A stretch of DNA of 8,491 nt from the NCBI GenBank assembly GCA_016933095.1, contig JAFGBP010000062.1, positions 1 to 8,491 on the forward strand, read 5' to 3'. Of this stretch, positions 1 to 4,769 are shown one piece after another (the first letter of the stretch is position 1; each line of letters starts with the position of its first letter). The translations under genes and the position numbers were made by a program. The notes beneath the pieces are model-generated. The model was not told the DNA's origin. It worked only from the letters and a program-made list of their open reading frames with translations, and did not search any database. The stretch comes from Candidatus Woesearchaeota archaeon (lineage in GTDB: Archaea > Nanobdellota > Nanobdellia > Woesearchaeales > SM23-78).

Positions 1-43
1 CCTTCTCATCCCAAAGGCCAATGCCAATCATGTAAAGCGTCAT
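1..43 (-). CDS. dphB: Diphthine synthase, N-terminal fragment (runs off left edge)
   Basis: Reading the minus strand from the ATG at 43 gives MTLYMIGIGLWDEK before the window ends. This is the characteristic start of archaeal diphthine synthase (DphB/Dph5), a SAM-dependent methyltransferase of the tetrapyrrole-methylase fold whose N-terminus usually reads like MLYLIGLGLWDEKDIS. The enzyme methylates the modified histidine of elongation factor 2 during diphthamide synthesis in the cytoplasm. A TATA-like element on the minus strand (66-74, CTTTAAAAG) is centred about 27 nt before the ATG, with no Shine-Dalgarno between, so translation is probably leaderless. Only 14 codons are visible; the family call rests on that short match. 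Confidence 0.72.
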   Translation of the reverse strand, partial: MTLYMIGIGLWDEK

Positions 44-65
44 TGAACTTAAGAAACAATAACCC

Positions 66-74
66 CTTTTAAAG
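66..74 (-). promoter_or_regulatory. TATA box for dphB
   Basis: Minus-strand CTTTAAAAG is centred about 27 nt upstream of the dphB ATG at 43. At normal archaeal TATA-to-start spacing the transcript would begin at or next to the ATG. Confidence 0.5.
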
Positions 75-80
75 TTAGTG

Positions 81-96
81 AAAAAGCTTATAAAAT
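81..96 (+). promoter_or_regulatory. BRE/TATA promoter of the 138-500 gene
   Basis: AAAAAGC followed by TTATAAAAT (88-96) looks like a B-recognition element plus TATA box. It predicts a transcript start near 117, giving a leader of about 20 nt that includes the G-run at 123-128. It lies back to back with the dphB promoter. Confidence 0.6.
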
Positions 97-137
97 AAGA
101 CGGTGTTCTTCTGATTTTAAACGGGGGGTTAGCTAAA

Positions 138-500
138 ATGAAAAGAGTTTCACAAGATAGAAAATTTCTGACATTAGACGACTTACAAGACAAGTTTCAG
201 AAGGGAGATGGGCTAGAGATCATATTAAAGTATGGTGTTGAAAGAGAGTTTGACCCGCATTCAAACATGGAAGTGTATAAGGGATTCGGACAAGGTGGCC
301 TGTCTTACCATAAGCCAGGCACAAGTATTATGGGATATCTTTTTAACACGGTTCCTGACAATAAAGGTCACGTGGATGCAAGCATGCTATTGCTAACAGG
401 CTCCAAGCGATCCGATACCAGGCCAGGCGTGGTAATGGCACAAAGTTCCGTATACGGTGTGAGAGCATACTCGATTTACAGCATCCGCAAGGTCAAATGA
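138..500 (+). CDS. Small hypothetical protein, 120 aa
   Basis: I do not recognise this protein. It is soluble and basic, with no signal peptide or membrane segment. The N-terminal third (residues 1-35) is charged and probably helical (FLTLDDLQDKFQKGDGLE). The middle and C-terminal parts are rich in Gly, Ser and Tyr and look beta-rich (YKGFGQGGLSYHKPG around 48-61, then VYGVRAYSIYSIRKVK at the end). Support for a real gene comes from a clear BRE/TATA at 81-96, a G-rich element GGGGGGTT (123-130) about 7 nt before the ATG that could act as a weak ribosome-binding site, and a T-run (565-569) downstream. It stands alone between divergent dphB and the convergent coiled-coil gene. No function is assigned. 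Confidence 0.7.
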   Translation: MKRVSQDRKFLTLDDLQDKFQKGDGLEIILKYGVEREFDPHSNMEVYKGFGQGGLSYHKPGTSIMGYLFNTVPDNKGHVDASMLLLTGSKRSDTRPGVVMAQSSVYGVRAYSIYSIRKVK

Positions 501-559
501 TTTTCAAAAATTTTCATTTTCAAAATATCATTCAAAAACAGCATTTACATCAGGCACGT

Positions 560-606
560 GGCATGTTTTTACAAAGCGACGGCTTCGATTAAGTTTTAAG
601 AAAAAT
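560..606. terminator. Convergent T-tract terminators
   Basis: The 128-bp spacer between the convergent genes has a plus-strand T5 run at 565-569 and a minus-strand T5 run (AAAAA, 601-605). Archaeal RNA polymerase terminates on such U-tracts, so these could end the 138-500 transcript and the coiled-coil transcript respectively. A weak 4-bp inverted repeat (AAGC/GCTT, about 574-585) lies between. I see no other element in this spacer. Confidence 0.35.
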
Positions 607-628
607 ATTTCCAGAATGTTTCTTTATT

Positions 629-1585
629 CTACCTGCCCATGCTGCCCTGCAGTATTAGGAGATCCTCAGTCGTCAGGGTCTTTCCGGCCTTCATCTTGGC
701 CTCGATCTCCTTCTTCTTCTCCTCAAGGTTCTTCTTCTCGCTCTCGCGCACAGTCTCCTCGAACTCAACCTTGTTGTCCTCTAGCTTCTTCTTGATGCCC
801 CTAAGGACTTCAAGCTTTGCCTTGAGCTCGTCATTGGCGGCGTTGAACTCCTTCTTGAACTCGTCAGCCTTCTCCTTCAGGCCATCCTCGTCCTTCCGGA
901 TCTCGTCGATGCTCTTGTACTCTTCTATGAGCTTCTCATGGCGAGCCTGGCTAGCGGCGGCCTCTGACTGGATCTCCTTGTGGATGGCATTGGCCTTCTT
1001 CTTCAAAACGTCAATCTCTCGGGACTTATTTTTGATATCCTTATGCTTGTCGACCAAGCCCTTGCCCTCAGCGTACTTCTTCTTGAGCTCCTTCATGGAC
1101 TTCGTGAACTTCTGCTCCTTGTCAAAGCTCATAGGCTCTGTCTGGAGCTTGTACTCCATAGCCTCGATCTTCTTATGCAGAAGAGATGGGTCTTCCTTGA
1201 CTCCGAGCTTTGATTTCATGGACTCGTACTCTTCTTTAAGCTTCTTGATGACAGCCACTTCCTTGTTGATCTCGGCATTAAGGGCGTCTCGCTCCTTCTT
1301 CTTCACCTTGACGTCATTGGTGAGCTTGTTTCGCTCCTGCTTGGCAGCAGAGAGCTCTCCTATCTTGGAACGGATTGATCCGCTGACAGAATCCTTCTTC
1401 GAGAATAAGTCTTCCTTCTTCCTGTTGATCTGATTGAGCTTTTTCTTAAGCTCTATAACCTCTTTTTCGGTGTTCTTCAGATCCTCAAGAAGCTCTTTTA
1501 CTTCATGTTCTTCTAACAAAAAATCACCTGATTTTTTGAAGACCCCAAAAACCTTTGATTCTTGTTGTCTACCATTGTCAACCAT
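629..1585 (-). CDS. Archaeal coiled-coil protein, COG1340-like
   Basis: The product is a 318-aa, Lys/Glu-rich protein that is almost entirely heptad-like coiled coil from about residue 20 to residue 300 (for example LLEDLKNTEKEVIELKKKLNQ). It ends in a short non-coil segment, KAGKTLTTEDLLILQGSMGR. Length, composition and that C-terminal LTTEDLLxLQ motif resemble the uncharacterised archaeal coiled-coil family COG1340; no enzymatic role is known. I chose the ATG at 1585 (MVDNGRQQ); an in-frame GTG at 1594 would add three residues. There is no Shine-Dalgarno, and AT-rich TATA-like sequence lies at 1609-1631, so it may have its own promoter although it follows rpl12 by 65 bp. The long plus-strand ORF opposite it is an artefact of the K/E-rich composition. 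Confidence 0.82.
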   Translation of the reverse strand: MVDNGRQQESKVFGVFKKSGDFLLEEHEVKELLEDLKNTEKEVIELKKKLNQINRKKEDLFSKKDSVSGSIRSKIGELSAAKQERNKLTNDVKVKKKERDALNAEINKEVAVIKKLKEEYESMKSKLGVKEDPSLLHKKIEAMEYKLQTEPMSFDKEQKFTKSMKELKKKYAEGKGLVDKHKDIKNKSREIDVLKKKANAIHKEIQSEAAASQARHEKLIEEYKSIDEIRKDEDGLKEKADEFKKEFNAANDELKAKLEVLRGIKKKLEDNKVEFEETVRESEKKNLEEKKKEIEAKMKAGKTLTTEDLLILQGSMGR

Positions 1586-1608
1586 CCAAAACACTGTTTT
1601 AAGTGTCC

Positions 1609-1631
1609 ATAATAAAAATTTATTTTAAAAG
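1609..1631 (-). promoter_or_regulatory. AT-rich promoter / T-tract between rpl12 and the coiled-coil gene
   Basis: Minus strand CTTTTAAAATAAA followed by TTTTTATT can serve as a TATA box for the coiled-coil gene. Its T5 run may also terminate part of the L1-P0-P1 transcript. Exact use cannot be decided from sequence. Confidence 0.4.
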
Positions 1632-1650
1632 AATTTGCTGGCGTGCTCAT

Positions 1651-1956
1651 TTAGCCGAACAAAGCGCCAAGTCCTGCTGCAGCCTCCTCAGCTGTAGGCT
1701 TGTTCTCTTCCTTCTTCTTAGCCTCAGCCTTTGGTGCTTCTCCGCCCGCGGCTGCTGGTGCAGCTGCTGCTGGAGCTGCTACTGCAGCTGTCTTGATAGC
1801 CTCGTCGATGTTCACGCCTTCCAGAGCTGCAACCAGTGCCTTGACCCTTGCATCGTCAACATTGACGCCTGCAGCGGTAAGAACCTTCTTTACAGCATCC
1901 TCTGTAACTTTCTGTCCTGCCTTGTGCAGGAGCATTGCGGCGTATACGTATTCCAT
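1651..1956 (-). CDS. rpl12: Ribosomal protein P1 (archaeal L12), P-stalk
   Basis: This is archaeal P1/L12, the dimeric acidic stalk protein that binds P0 and recruits translation GTPases to the large subunit. The 101 residues show the full family layout. An N-terminal dimerisation and P0-binding helical domain begins MEYVYAAMLLHKAGQ and contains VLTAAGVNVDDARVKALVAAL (in pieces, residues 25-46). A flexible Ala/Pro/Gly-rich hinge spans about 58-72, a charged Lys/Glu stretch follows, and the conserved C-terminal factor-binding tail is GLGALFG. A strong Shine-Dalgarno (GGAGGAGA, minus strand of 1964-1971) fixes the start. It is the third gene of the L1-P0-P1 operon, 52 bp after P0; high expression relative to P0 would suit the several P1 copies per ribosome. 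Its length is normal. Confidence 0.96.
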   Translation of the reverse strand: MEYVYAAMLLHKAGQKVTEDAVKKVLTAAGVNVDDARVKALVAALEGVNIDEAIKTAAVAAPAAAAPAAAGGEAPKAEAKKKEENKPTAEEAAAGLGALFG

Positions 1957-1963
1957 CTTCGAT

Positions 1964-1971
1964 TCTCCTCC
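1964..1971 (-). promoter_or_regulatory. Strong Shine-Dalgarno of rpl12
   Basis: Minus-strand GGAGGAGA ends 7 nt before the ATG at 1956. It is the best ribosome-binding site in the operon, whereas rpl1 and rplP0 have weak ones. This fits the need for excess P1 over P0. Confidence 0.7.
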
Positions 1972-2008
1972 AAAATTTTTTGTTTAATCATATGAAAAAA
2001 TATCGTGA

Positions 2009-2875
2009 TTATAAGTTTGCTGCGCTCTTTACGCTAGCAGCCTCAGCCTCGACCTGCAAGAGGATCTCCCCTACGTTGTCAGATGTCATGACCTTAGCCT
2101 CCTTGGCAACAGCCCTTGCTTCCCTGTGGGCCTTTGCGATTAGCGGCTCCACAGTGTCTTTGTTGGCGATGCCAGCAAAGATTGCGAGGTTGAACGCCTC
2201 TCCAGCTGCTGTCTGGAAGTTCTTCTTGTAAGCCTCTTCATCTATGTCCAAGACCTTGCCAGGCATTACATCTCCCTTCTCATACACGGCGGTGAGGTTA
2301 AGCCCTATCTCCATAGGCTCGATTCCAAGCCTCGTCAAGAGACCTGCAAGCTTGTCGCTTACAACGTCCCCTTCCTTGGCCACGATCGAGTCTTCCTTTA
2401 TGACGACCTTTCCGGCGTCGATACCTGCCTTAATCTTGAAGCTTCCAAGCTCGCCGATGACAGGACCAGGCGCGAAGCTCGTCGGACCTGCCTTGACGAC
2501 TATGTCATTAGGCGCGGTCTGGCCGCCCTTTATGGGCGCGTTGCTCCTCTTCTTCTTAAGCAGCGAGTATAATGCGAACGGGTTCTGGTCCGTCAATAAT
2601 AGTGCAGGCATTCCCTTGAGGTACGGCTCGAGCGCCTTGATGTTAGGCTTCTCACTCTTCTCGATAGCAAGCTTGATGAGCCTCTTCTTAGTCATGAAAA
2701 GAGTGATCCTTCCGCGGAGCTGAGCCCTCATGTTGGTGAGCTGCTTAGCAGGGAGGTTCTTGAGGTTGACGACACCGACGATCGGGAACTTGTCCATCTC
2801 CTCGACCATCTCAGTCACTAGCTTGACCTTCAATGGGCTCGCCGTCTTCCTTCCCTTCTTGTTATGCTCAGCCAT
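2009..2875 (-). CDS. rplP0: Ribosomal protein P0 (archaeal L10), lacks C-terminal tail
   Basis: P0 anchors the stalk to 23S rRNA and carries the P1 dimers. The 288-aa product has the N-terminal rRNA-binding domain (residues 1-110, with NMRAQLRGRITLFMTKKRLI) and the archaeal/eukaryotic domain II insertion (about 111-195, with VKAGPTSFAPGPVIGEL and LTRLGIEPMEIGLNL). The spine helices that bind P1 follow (about 215-236, 242-262 and 268-286). It then stops at SVKSAANL. Archaeal P0 proteins usually run to about 330-350 residues and end in an acidic linker plus a GLGxLFG-like tail shared with P1; both are absent. No frameshift is apparent, since the 52-bp gap to rpl12 does not encode the tail. It starts 13 nt after the rpl1 stop, with only a weak ribosome-binding site, so translational coupling is likely. 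Confidence 0.95.
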   Translation of the reverse strand: MAEHNKKGRKTASPLKVKLVTEMVEEMDKFPIVGVVNLKNLPAKQLTNMRAQLRGRITLFMTKKRLIKLAIEKSEKPNIKALEPYLKGMPALLLTDQNPFALYSLLKKKRSNAPIKGGQTAPNDIVVKAGPTSFAPGPVIGELGSFKIKAGIDAGKVVIKEDSIVAKEGDVVSDKLAGLLTRLGIEPMEIGLNLTAVYEKGDVMPGKVLDIDEEAYKKNFQTAAGEAFNLAIFAGIANKDTVEPLIAKAHREARAVAKEAKVMTSDNVGEILLQVEAEAASVKSAANL

Positions 2876-2888
2876 CTCTCTTCAACTC

Positions 2889-3542
2889 TCACTTCTCAAG
2901 TTTCACAGGCTTGCTCATGGTAAGCTTGACGAACACGTTCTGGATGTTGTTCTGCTCTCCAGGCAAGTGGTGTATTAATTGATCGTAAAGATATATTATG
3001 TTGTCAGCGACCTGCTCGTCATCCATGGACTCCATGCCGATTCTCAGCTGGATGAGAGGGACCTTCCTCGCGGTGACCTTGATGGTCTTCTGCAGCCTGT
3101 CGTACAAGGCCTTCAGGTTAGCACCCCTTGGAGGGACTACGCATCCTGCCTTTGGGTTTGGCATCTTTCCCCTAACTCCAAGGTATCGTCCGAAAGTAGC
3201 CGCGACCTTGGTCATGATGGTGGCCTGTGCGATGAAGAAATCATTATCATTTGCGAGCTTCTTGGCCTTCTGCTTGGTGAACTGCCCGAAGTTATCGACC
3301 ATGATTGCCTCGTCAAAGACCTTCTTGGCCTCGTCCATTAGCTCAGCCCCTACGAGCGCGCAAATCTTCCTCTTCTTGCCAGTGTCGTGGTGCAAGGTGA
3401 CGAAGAAATCAACCTGCTGCTCAGACTTCTTGAAATCCAAGTCCTTCAAAGCCACTATGAGGTCTACAGACTGGCTGAACTTCCTCTTAGGAGACTCCTT
3501 TTTGAGCTTCTTTATCGCTTCAATAACTTGGTCCTTGTTCAT
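2889..3542 (-). CDS. rpl1: Ribosomal protein L1 (L1 stalk)
   Basis: L1 forms the mobile stalk near the E site, binds 23S rRNA and in several archaea represses its own mRNA. The 217 residues match archaeal length. Visible landmarks are KFSQSVDLIVALKDLDF (21-37, the conserved RNA-contact strand), the family signature LGVRGKMPNPKAG (121-133) and the C-terminal RNA-binding segment TMSKPVKL. The last is usually TMGKPxxx/TMGPxVK, so the conserved glycine after Thr-Met is serine here. The ATG at 3542 is preceded by GAGTGAT, a weak match to GGTGAT. It is the first gene of rpl1-rplP0-rpl12. The usual archaeal neighbour rpl11 is absent here; dut lies upstream instead. A TATA box at 3636-3643 and a foldable 50-nt leader precede it. 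Confidence 0.96.
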   Translation of the reverse strand: MNKDQVIEAIKKLKKESPKRKFSQSVDLIVALKDLDFKKSEQQVDFFVTLHHDTGKKRKICALVGAELMDEAKKVFDEAIMVDNFGQFTKQKAKKLANDNDFFIAQATIMTKVAATFGRYLGVRGKMPNPKAGCVVPPRGANLKALYDRLQKTIKVTARKVPLIQLRIGMESMDDEQVADNIIYLYDQLIHHLPGEQNNIQNVFVKLTMSKPVKLEK

Positions 3543-3561
3543 ATGAAAATCACTCGAATCT

Positions 3562-3609
3562 GCCCTTCTACGCGAGGTAGTGAAGACGAAGCAATTGGGT
3601 TCGTCGGGC
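3562..3609 (-). promoter_or_regulatory. Structured 5' leader of the L1-P0-P1 mRNA
   Basis: The minus-strand leader can fold into a compact three-way junction. GCCC (3609-3606) pairs with GGGC (3565-3562). Directly inside is a 6-bp hairpin GACGAA/TTCGTC with a 9-nt loop (3585-3605). A TTCA linker is followed by a 4-bp hairpin CTAC/GTAG with loop CTCGC (3568-3580). The fold begins about 5 nt from the predicted transcript start and ends 20 nt before the L1 ATG. L1 operons are known to be autoregulated through mRNA mimics of the rRNA L1 site; whether this fold is such a mimic is inference. Confidence 0.45.
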
Positions 3610-3635
3610 TAATGAGATGTTGGAAAAATTAGTGG

Positions 3636-3643
3636 TTTATAAA
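3636..3643 (-). promoter_or_regulatory. TATA box of the L1-P0-P1 operon
   Basis: TTTATAAA with an AAGC-type BRE directly upstream on the minus strand predicts a start near 3613-3615 and a leader of about 70 nt before rpl1. The upstream edge overlaps the end of the inverted repeat at 3643-3670. Confidence 0.65.
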
Positions 3644-3670
3644 GCTTACGGATTTTCTAAGCCGTAAGCT
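3643..3670 (-). repeat. 9-bp inverted repeat at the L1 promoter
   Basis: AGCTTACGG (3643-3651) and CCGTAAGCT (3662-3670) are perfectly complementary with a 10-nt loop. On the minus strand the hairpin abuts the L1-operon TATA box. It could be a 3'-UTR hairpin of the dut transcript or an operator that affects TBP/TFB access. Confidence 0.6.
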
Positions 3671-3686
3671 CAAGACGCCAGTCTTG
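3671..3686 (-). repeat. 6-bp inverted repeat, CAAGAC/GTCTTG
   Basis: A perfect 6-bp stem with a 4-nt loop (GCCA on plus, TGGC on minus) immediately abuts the 9-bp inverted repeat at 3643-3670 with no intervening base. Confidence 0.5.
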
Positions 3687-3702
3687 TTGATCGTGGTTCT
3701 TC

Positions 3703-3740
3703 CCGCGCCTGGCCAGGACTGCCATCCGATGAAGGCGCGG
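3703..3740 (-). repeat. GC-rich 8-bp inverted repeat downstream of dut
   Basis: CCGCGCCT (3703-3710) and AGGCGCGG (3733-3740) form a perfect 8-bp stem closing a 22-nt loop. The region can instead form a small TGGC/GCCA stem (3710-3724). It begins 6 bp after the dut stop codon and is the first of three consecutive hairpins in the dut-rpl1 spacer. Confidence 0.5.
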
Positions 3741-3746
3741 CCCGGA

Positions 3747-4187
3747 TCAATTCCCAGTGCTCCCGTAGCCGCCCGAGCCCCTGCTGCTGTCTGAGACCTC
3801 TCTTGCCTCGACAATATCTGCCTGCTCCACCTTCTTTATGCACATCTGGGCGACGCGGTCATTCCTATTGACTAGAAAATCCTCTCTTCCGAGGTTTATC
3901 ATGATGAGCCCTACTTCTCCTCTGTAGTCAGAGTCTACAAGTCCTGGCGTGTTCACGAGGCTGATGCCTTTCTTCAGGGCAAGCCCGCTTCGCGGCGAGA
4001 GCTGCGCGACATAACCTGCTGGGAACTCTATCTTGAACCCAGTCGGGATAAGCCTTATCTCGCCAGGCCTTATCACAGTTTCCTCCTTTACTGCGGCGTG
4101 CAGGTCAAACGCCGCCGACCCTTCAGTATGATACTTCGGAAGAGATATGTCCTCGTTCCCTTCCAGCCTCTTGAACTTCACAGTCAC
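3747..4187 (-). CDS. dut: dUTP pyrophosphatase (trimeric dUTPase)
   Basis: This enzyme hydrolyses dUTP to dUMP and pyrophosphate, keeping uracil out of DNA and supplying dUMP for dTMP synthesis. All five motifs of the trimeric family are present, numbered from the TTG at 4190: motif 1 GSAAFDLHA (24-32), motif 2 PRSGLA (66-71), motif 3 NTPGLVDSDYRGEVG (80-94) with the catalytic Asp in VDSDYRG, motif 4 NRNDRVAQ (108-115) and the Gly-rich C-terminal motif 5 RGSGGYGSTG (137-146). Length (about 146 aa) is normal. There is no ATG. I prefer GTG at 4187, with TTG (4190) and a downstream GTG (4181) possible; GGAGGATGA (minus strand of 4198-4206) supplies a ribosome-binding site. It is transcribed divergently from the membrane-protein gene. 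Confidence 0.95.
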   Translation of the reverse strand: MTVKFKRLEGNEDISLPKYHTEGSAAFDLHAAVKEETVIRPGEIRLIPTGFKIEFPAGYVAQLSPRSGLALKKGISLVNTPGLVDSDYRGEVGLIMINLGREDFLVNRNDRVAQMCIKKVEQADIVEAREVSDSSRGSGGYGSTGN

Positions 4188-4244
4188 CAATTAGACTCAT
4201 CCTCCATGTGCGGTTGTCATCCTTGCTTACCTGTGGCGTTGTAT

Positions 4245-4256
4245 TTTTTATAAAGC
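4245..4256 (-). promoter_or_regulatory. TATA box of dut
   Basis: Minus-strand GCTTTATAAAAA with flanking A-rich sequence lies about 60 nt upstream of the dut start. It predicts a leader of roughly 35 nt that contains the GGAGGATGA ribosome-binding site. Confidence 0.55.
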
Positions 4257-4271
4257 TTTCTGACAAGAAAG
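4256..4271. repeat. Inverted repeat between divergent promoters
   Basis: CTTTCT (4256-4261) and AGAAAG (4266-4271) are separated by GACA. The repeat lies between the dut TATA box and the TATA box of the membrane-protein gene, so it could be a shared operator, but it is short and AT-rich. Confidence 0.3.
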
Positions 4272-4285
4272 AGCTTTCAAATAAC

Positions 4286-4293
4286 TTTTTAAA
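4286..4293 (+). promoter_or_regulatory. TATA box of the membrane-protein gene
   Basis: TTTTTAAA (4286-4293) predicts a start near 4315, giving a leader of about 20 nt that includes the Shine-Dalgarno GGGGTGAT. Confidence 0.5.
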
Positions 4294-4325
4294 CACGAGT
4301 TCCTGAAGTGACCTTAGATATTTCA

Positions 4326-4333
4326 GGGGTGAT
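4326..4333 (+). promoter_or_regulatory. Shine-Dalgarno of the membrane-protein gene
   Basis: GGGGTGAT matches the archaeal GGAGGTGAT consensus well and ends 3 nt before the ATG at 4337, supporting that start. Confidence 0.6.
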
Positions 4334-4336
4334 GTT

Positions 4337-4756
4337 ATGAAGAATGCAAAGAATATAATCCTATCAGGCTTAGTGGCGGGAGTGGCCATGCTAATAGCCG
4401 CGATGATCATCGACTTCGCATTGAGATCAGTGTTTCCGTCGATTACCATAGAATACAACAACGCAGCGATATTCCGGCCAATGGCAGATCCTCTGATGAA
4501 ATTCATGTTCGTCCAGCCATTCATCGTCGGAATGATAATGGCCTGGATATGGGACTCGACGAAGAAAATGTTTGGCGAGAATGATGTTAAGAGAGCGATG
4601 AACTTCGGGCTTGTATACGGCCTCGTCACCCTTCCTGGGATGTTCATGAGCCATACCAGCTTCTCGATATCGCTTCTCATGACGTTGTCATGGTGGATCA
4701 GCATGATAATCCAGGGAGTCACTGCAGGCTGCGTGTTCGTGAAGATGAACAAGTAG
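4337..4756 (+). CDS. Small integral membrane protein, four predicted helices
   Basis: I do not recognise the family. The 139-aa product is highly hydrophobic and Met-rich, with four likely membrane helices at about residues 7-29, 56-73, 86-104 and 109-134. Short charged loops separate them: RSVFPSITIEYNNAAIFRP between helices 1 and 2, and WDSTKKMFGENDVKRA between helices 2 and 3. By the positive-inside rule the Lys/Arg-rich loop 74-87 and the C-terminal KMNK are probably cytoplasmic. Helix 4 contains the aromatic pair WW. No catalytic or metal-binding pattern is evident. A TATA box and a good Shine-Dalgarno support expression. It diverges from dut and ends 13 bp from the convergent phosphorylase stop. 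A long minus-strand ORF opposite it is a shadow. Confidence 0.82.
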   Translation: MKNAKNIILSGLVAGVAMLIAAMIIDFALRSVFPSITIEYNNAAIFRPMADPLMKFMFVQPFIVGMIMAWIWDSTKKMFGENDVKRAMNFGLVYGLVTLPGMFMSHTSFSISLLMTLSWWISMIIQGVTAGCVFVKMNK

Positions 4757-4769
4757 ATGTAGATAGCAT

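Noticed and set aside
639..1433. 264-aa plus-strand ORF rich in Ser and Phe
   Set aside because: It is the mirror of Lys/Glu codons in the coiled-coil gene, a typical shadow with low-complexity sequence and no start signals.
1957..2008. Possible frameshifted P0 tail between rplP0 and rpl12
   Set aside because: The 52-bp gap encodes no acidic or GLGxLFG-like peptide in any frame and contains the rpl12 ribosome-binding site.
3629..3814. 61-aa minus-strand ORF through the dut-rpl1 spacer
   Set aside because: It begins inside the dut 3' end in another frame and runs across the hairpins and the L1 TATA box; no start signal or recognisable motif.
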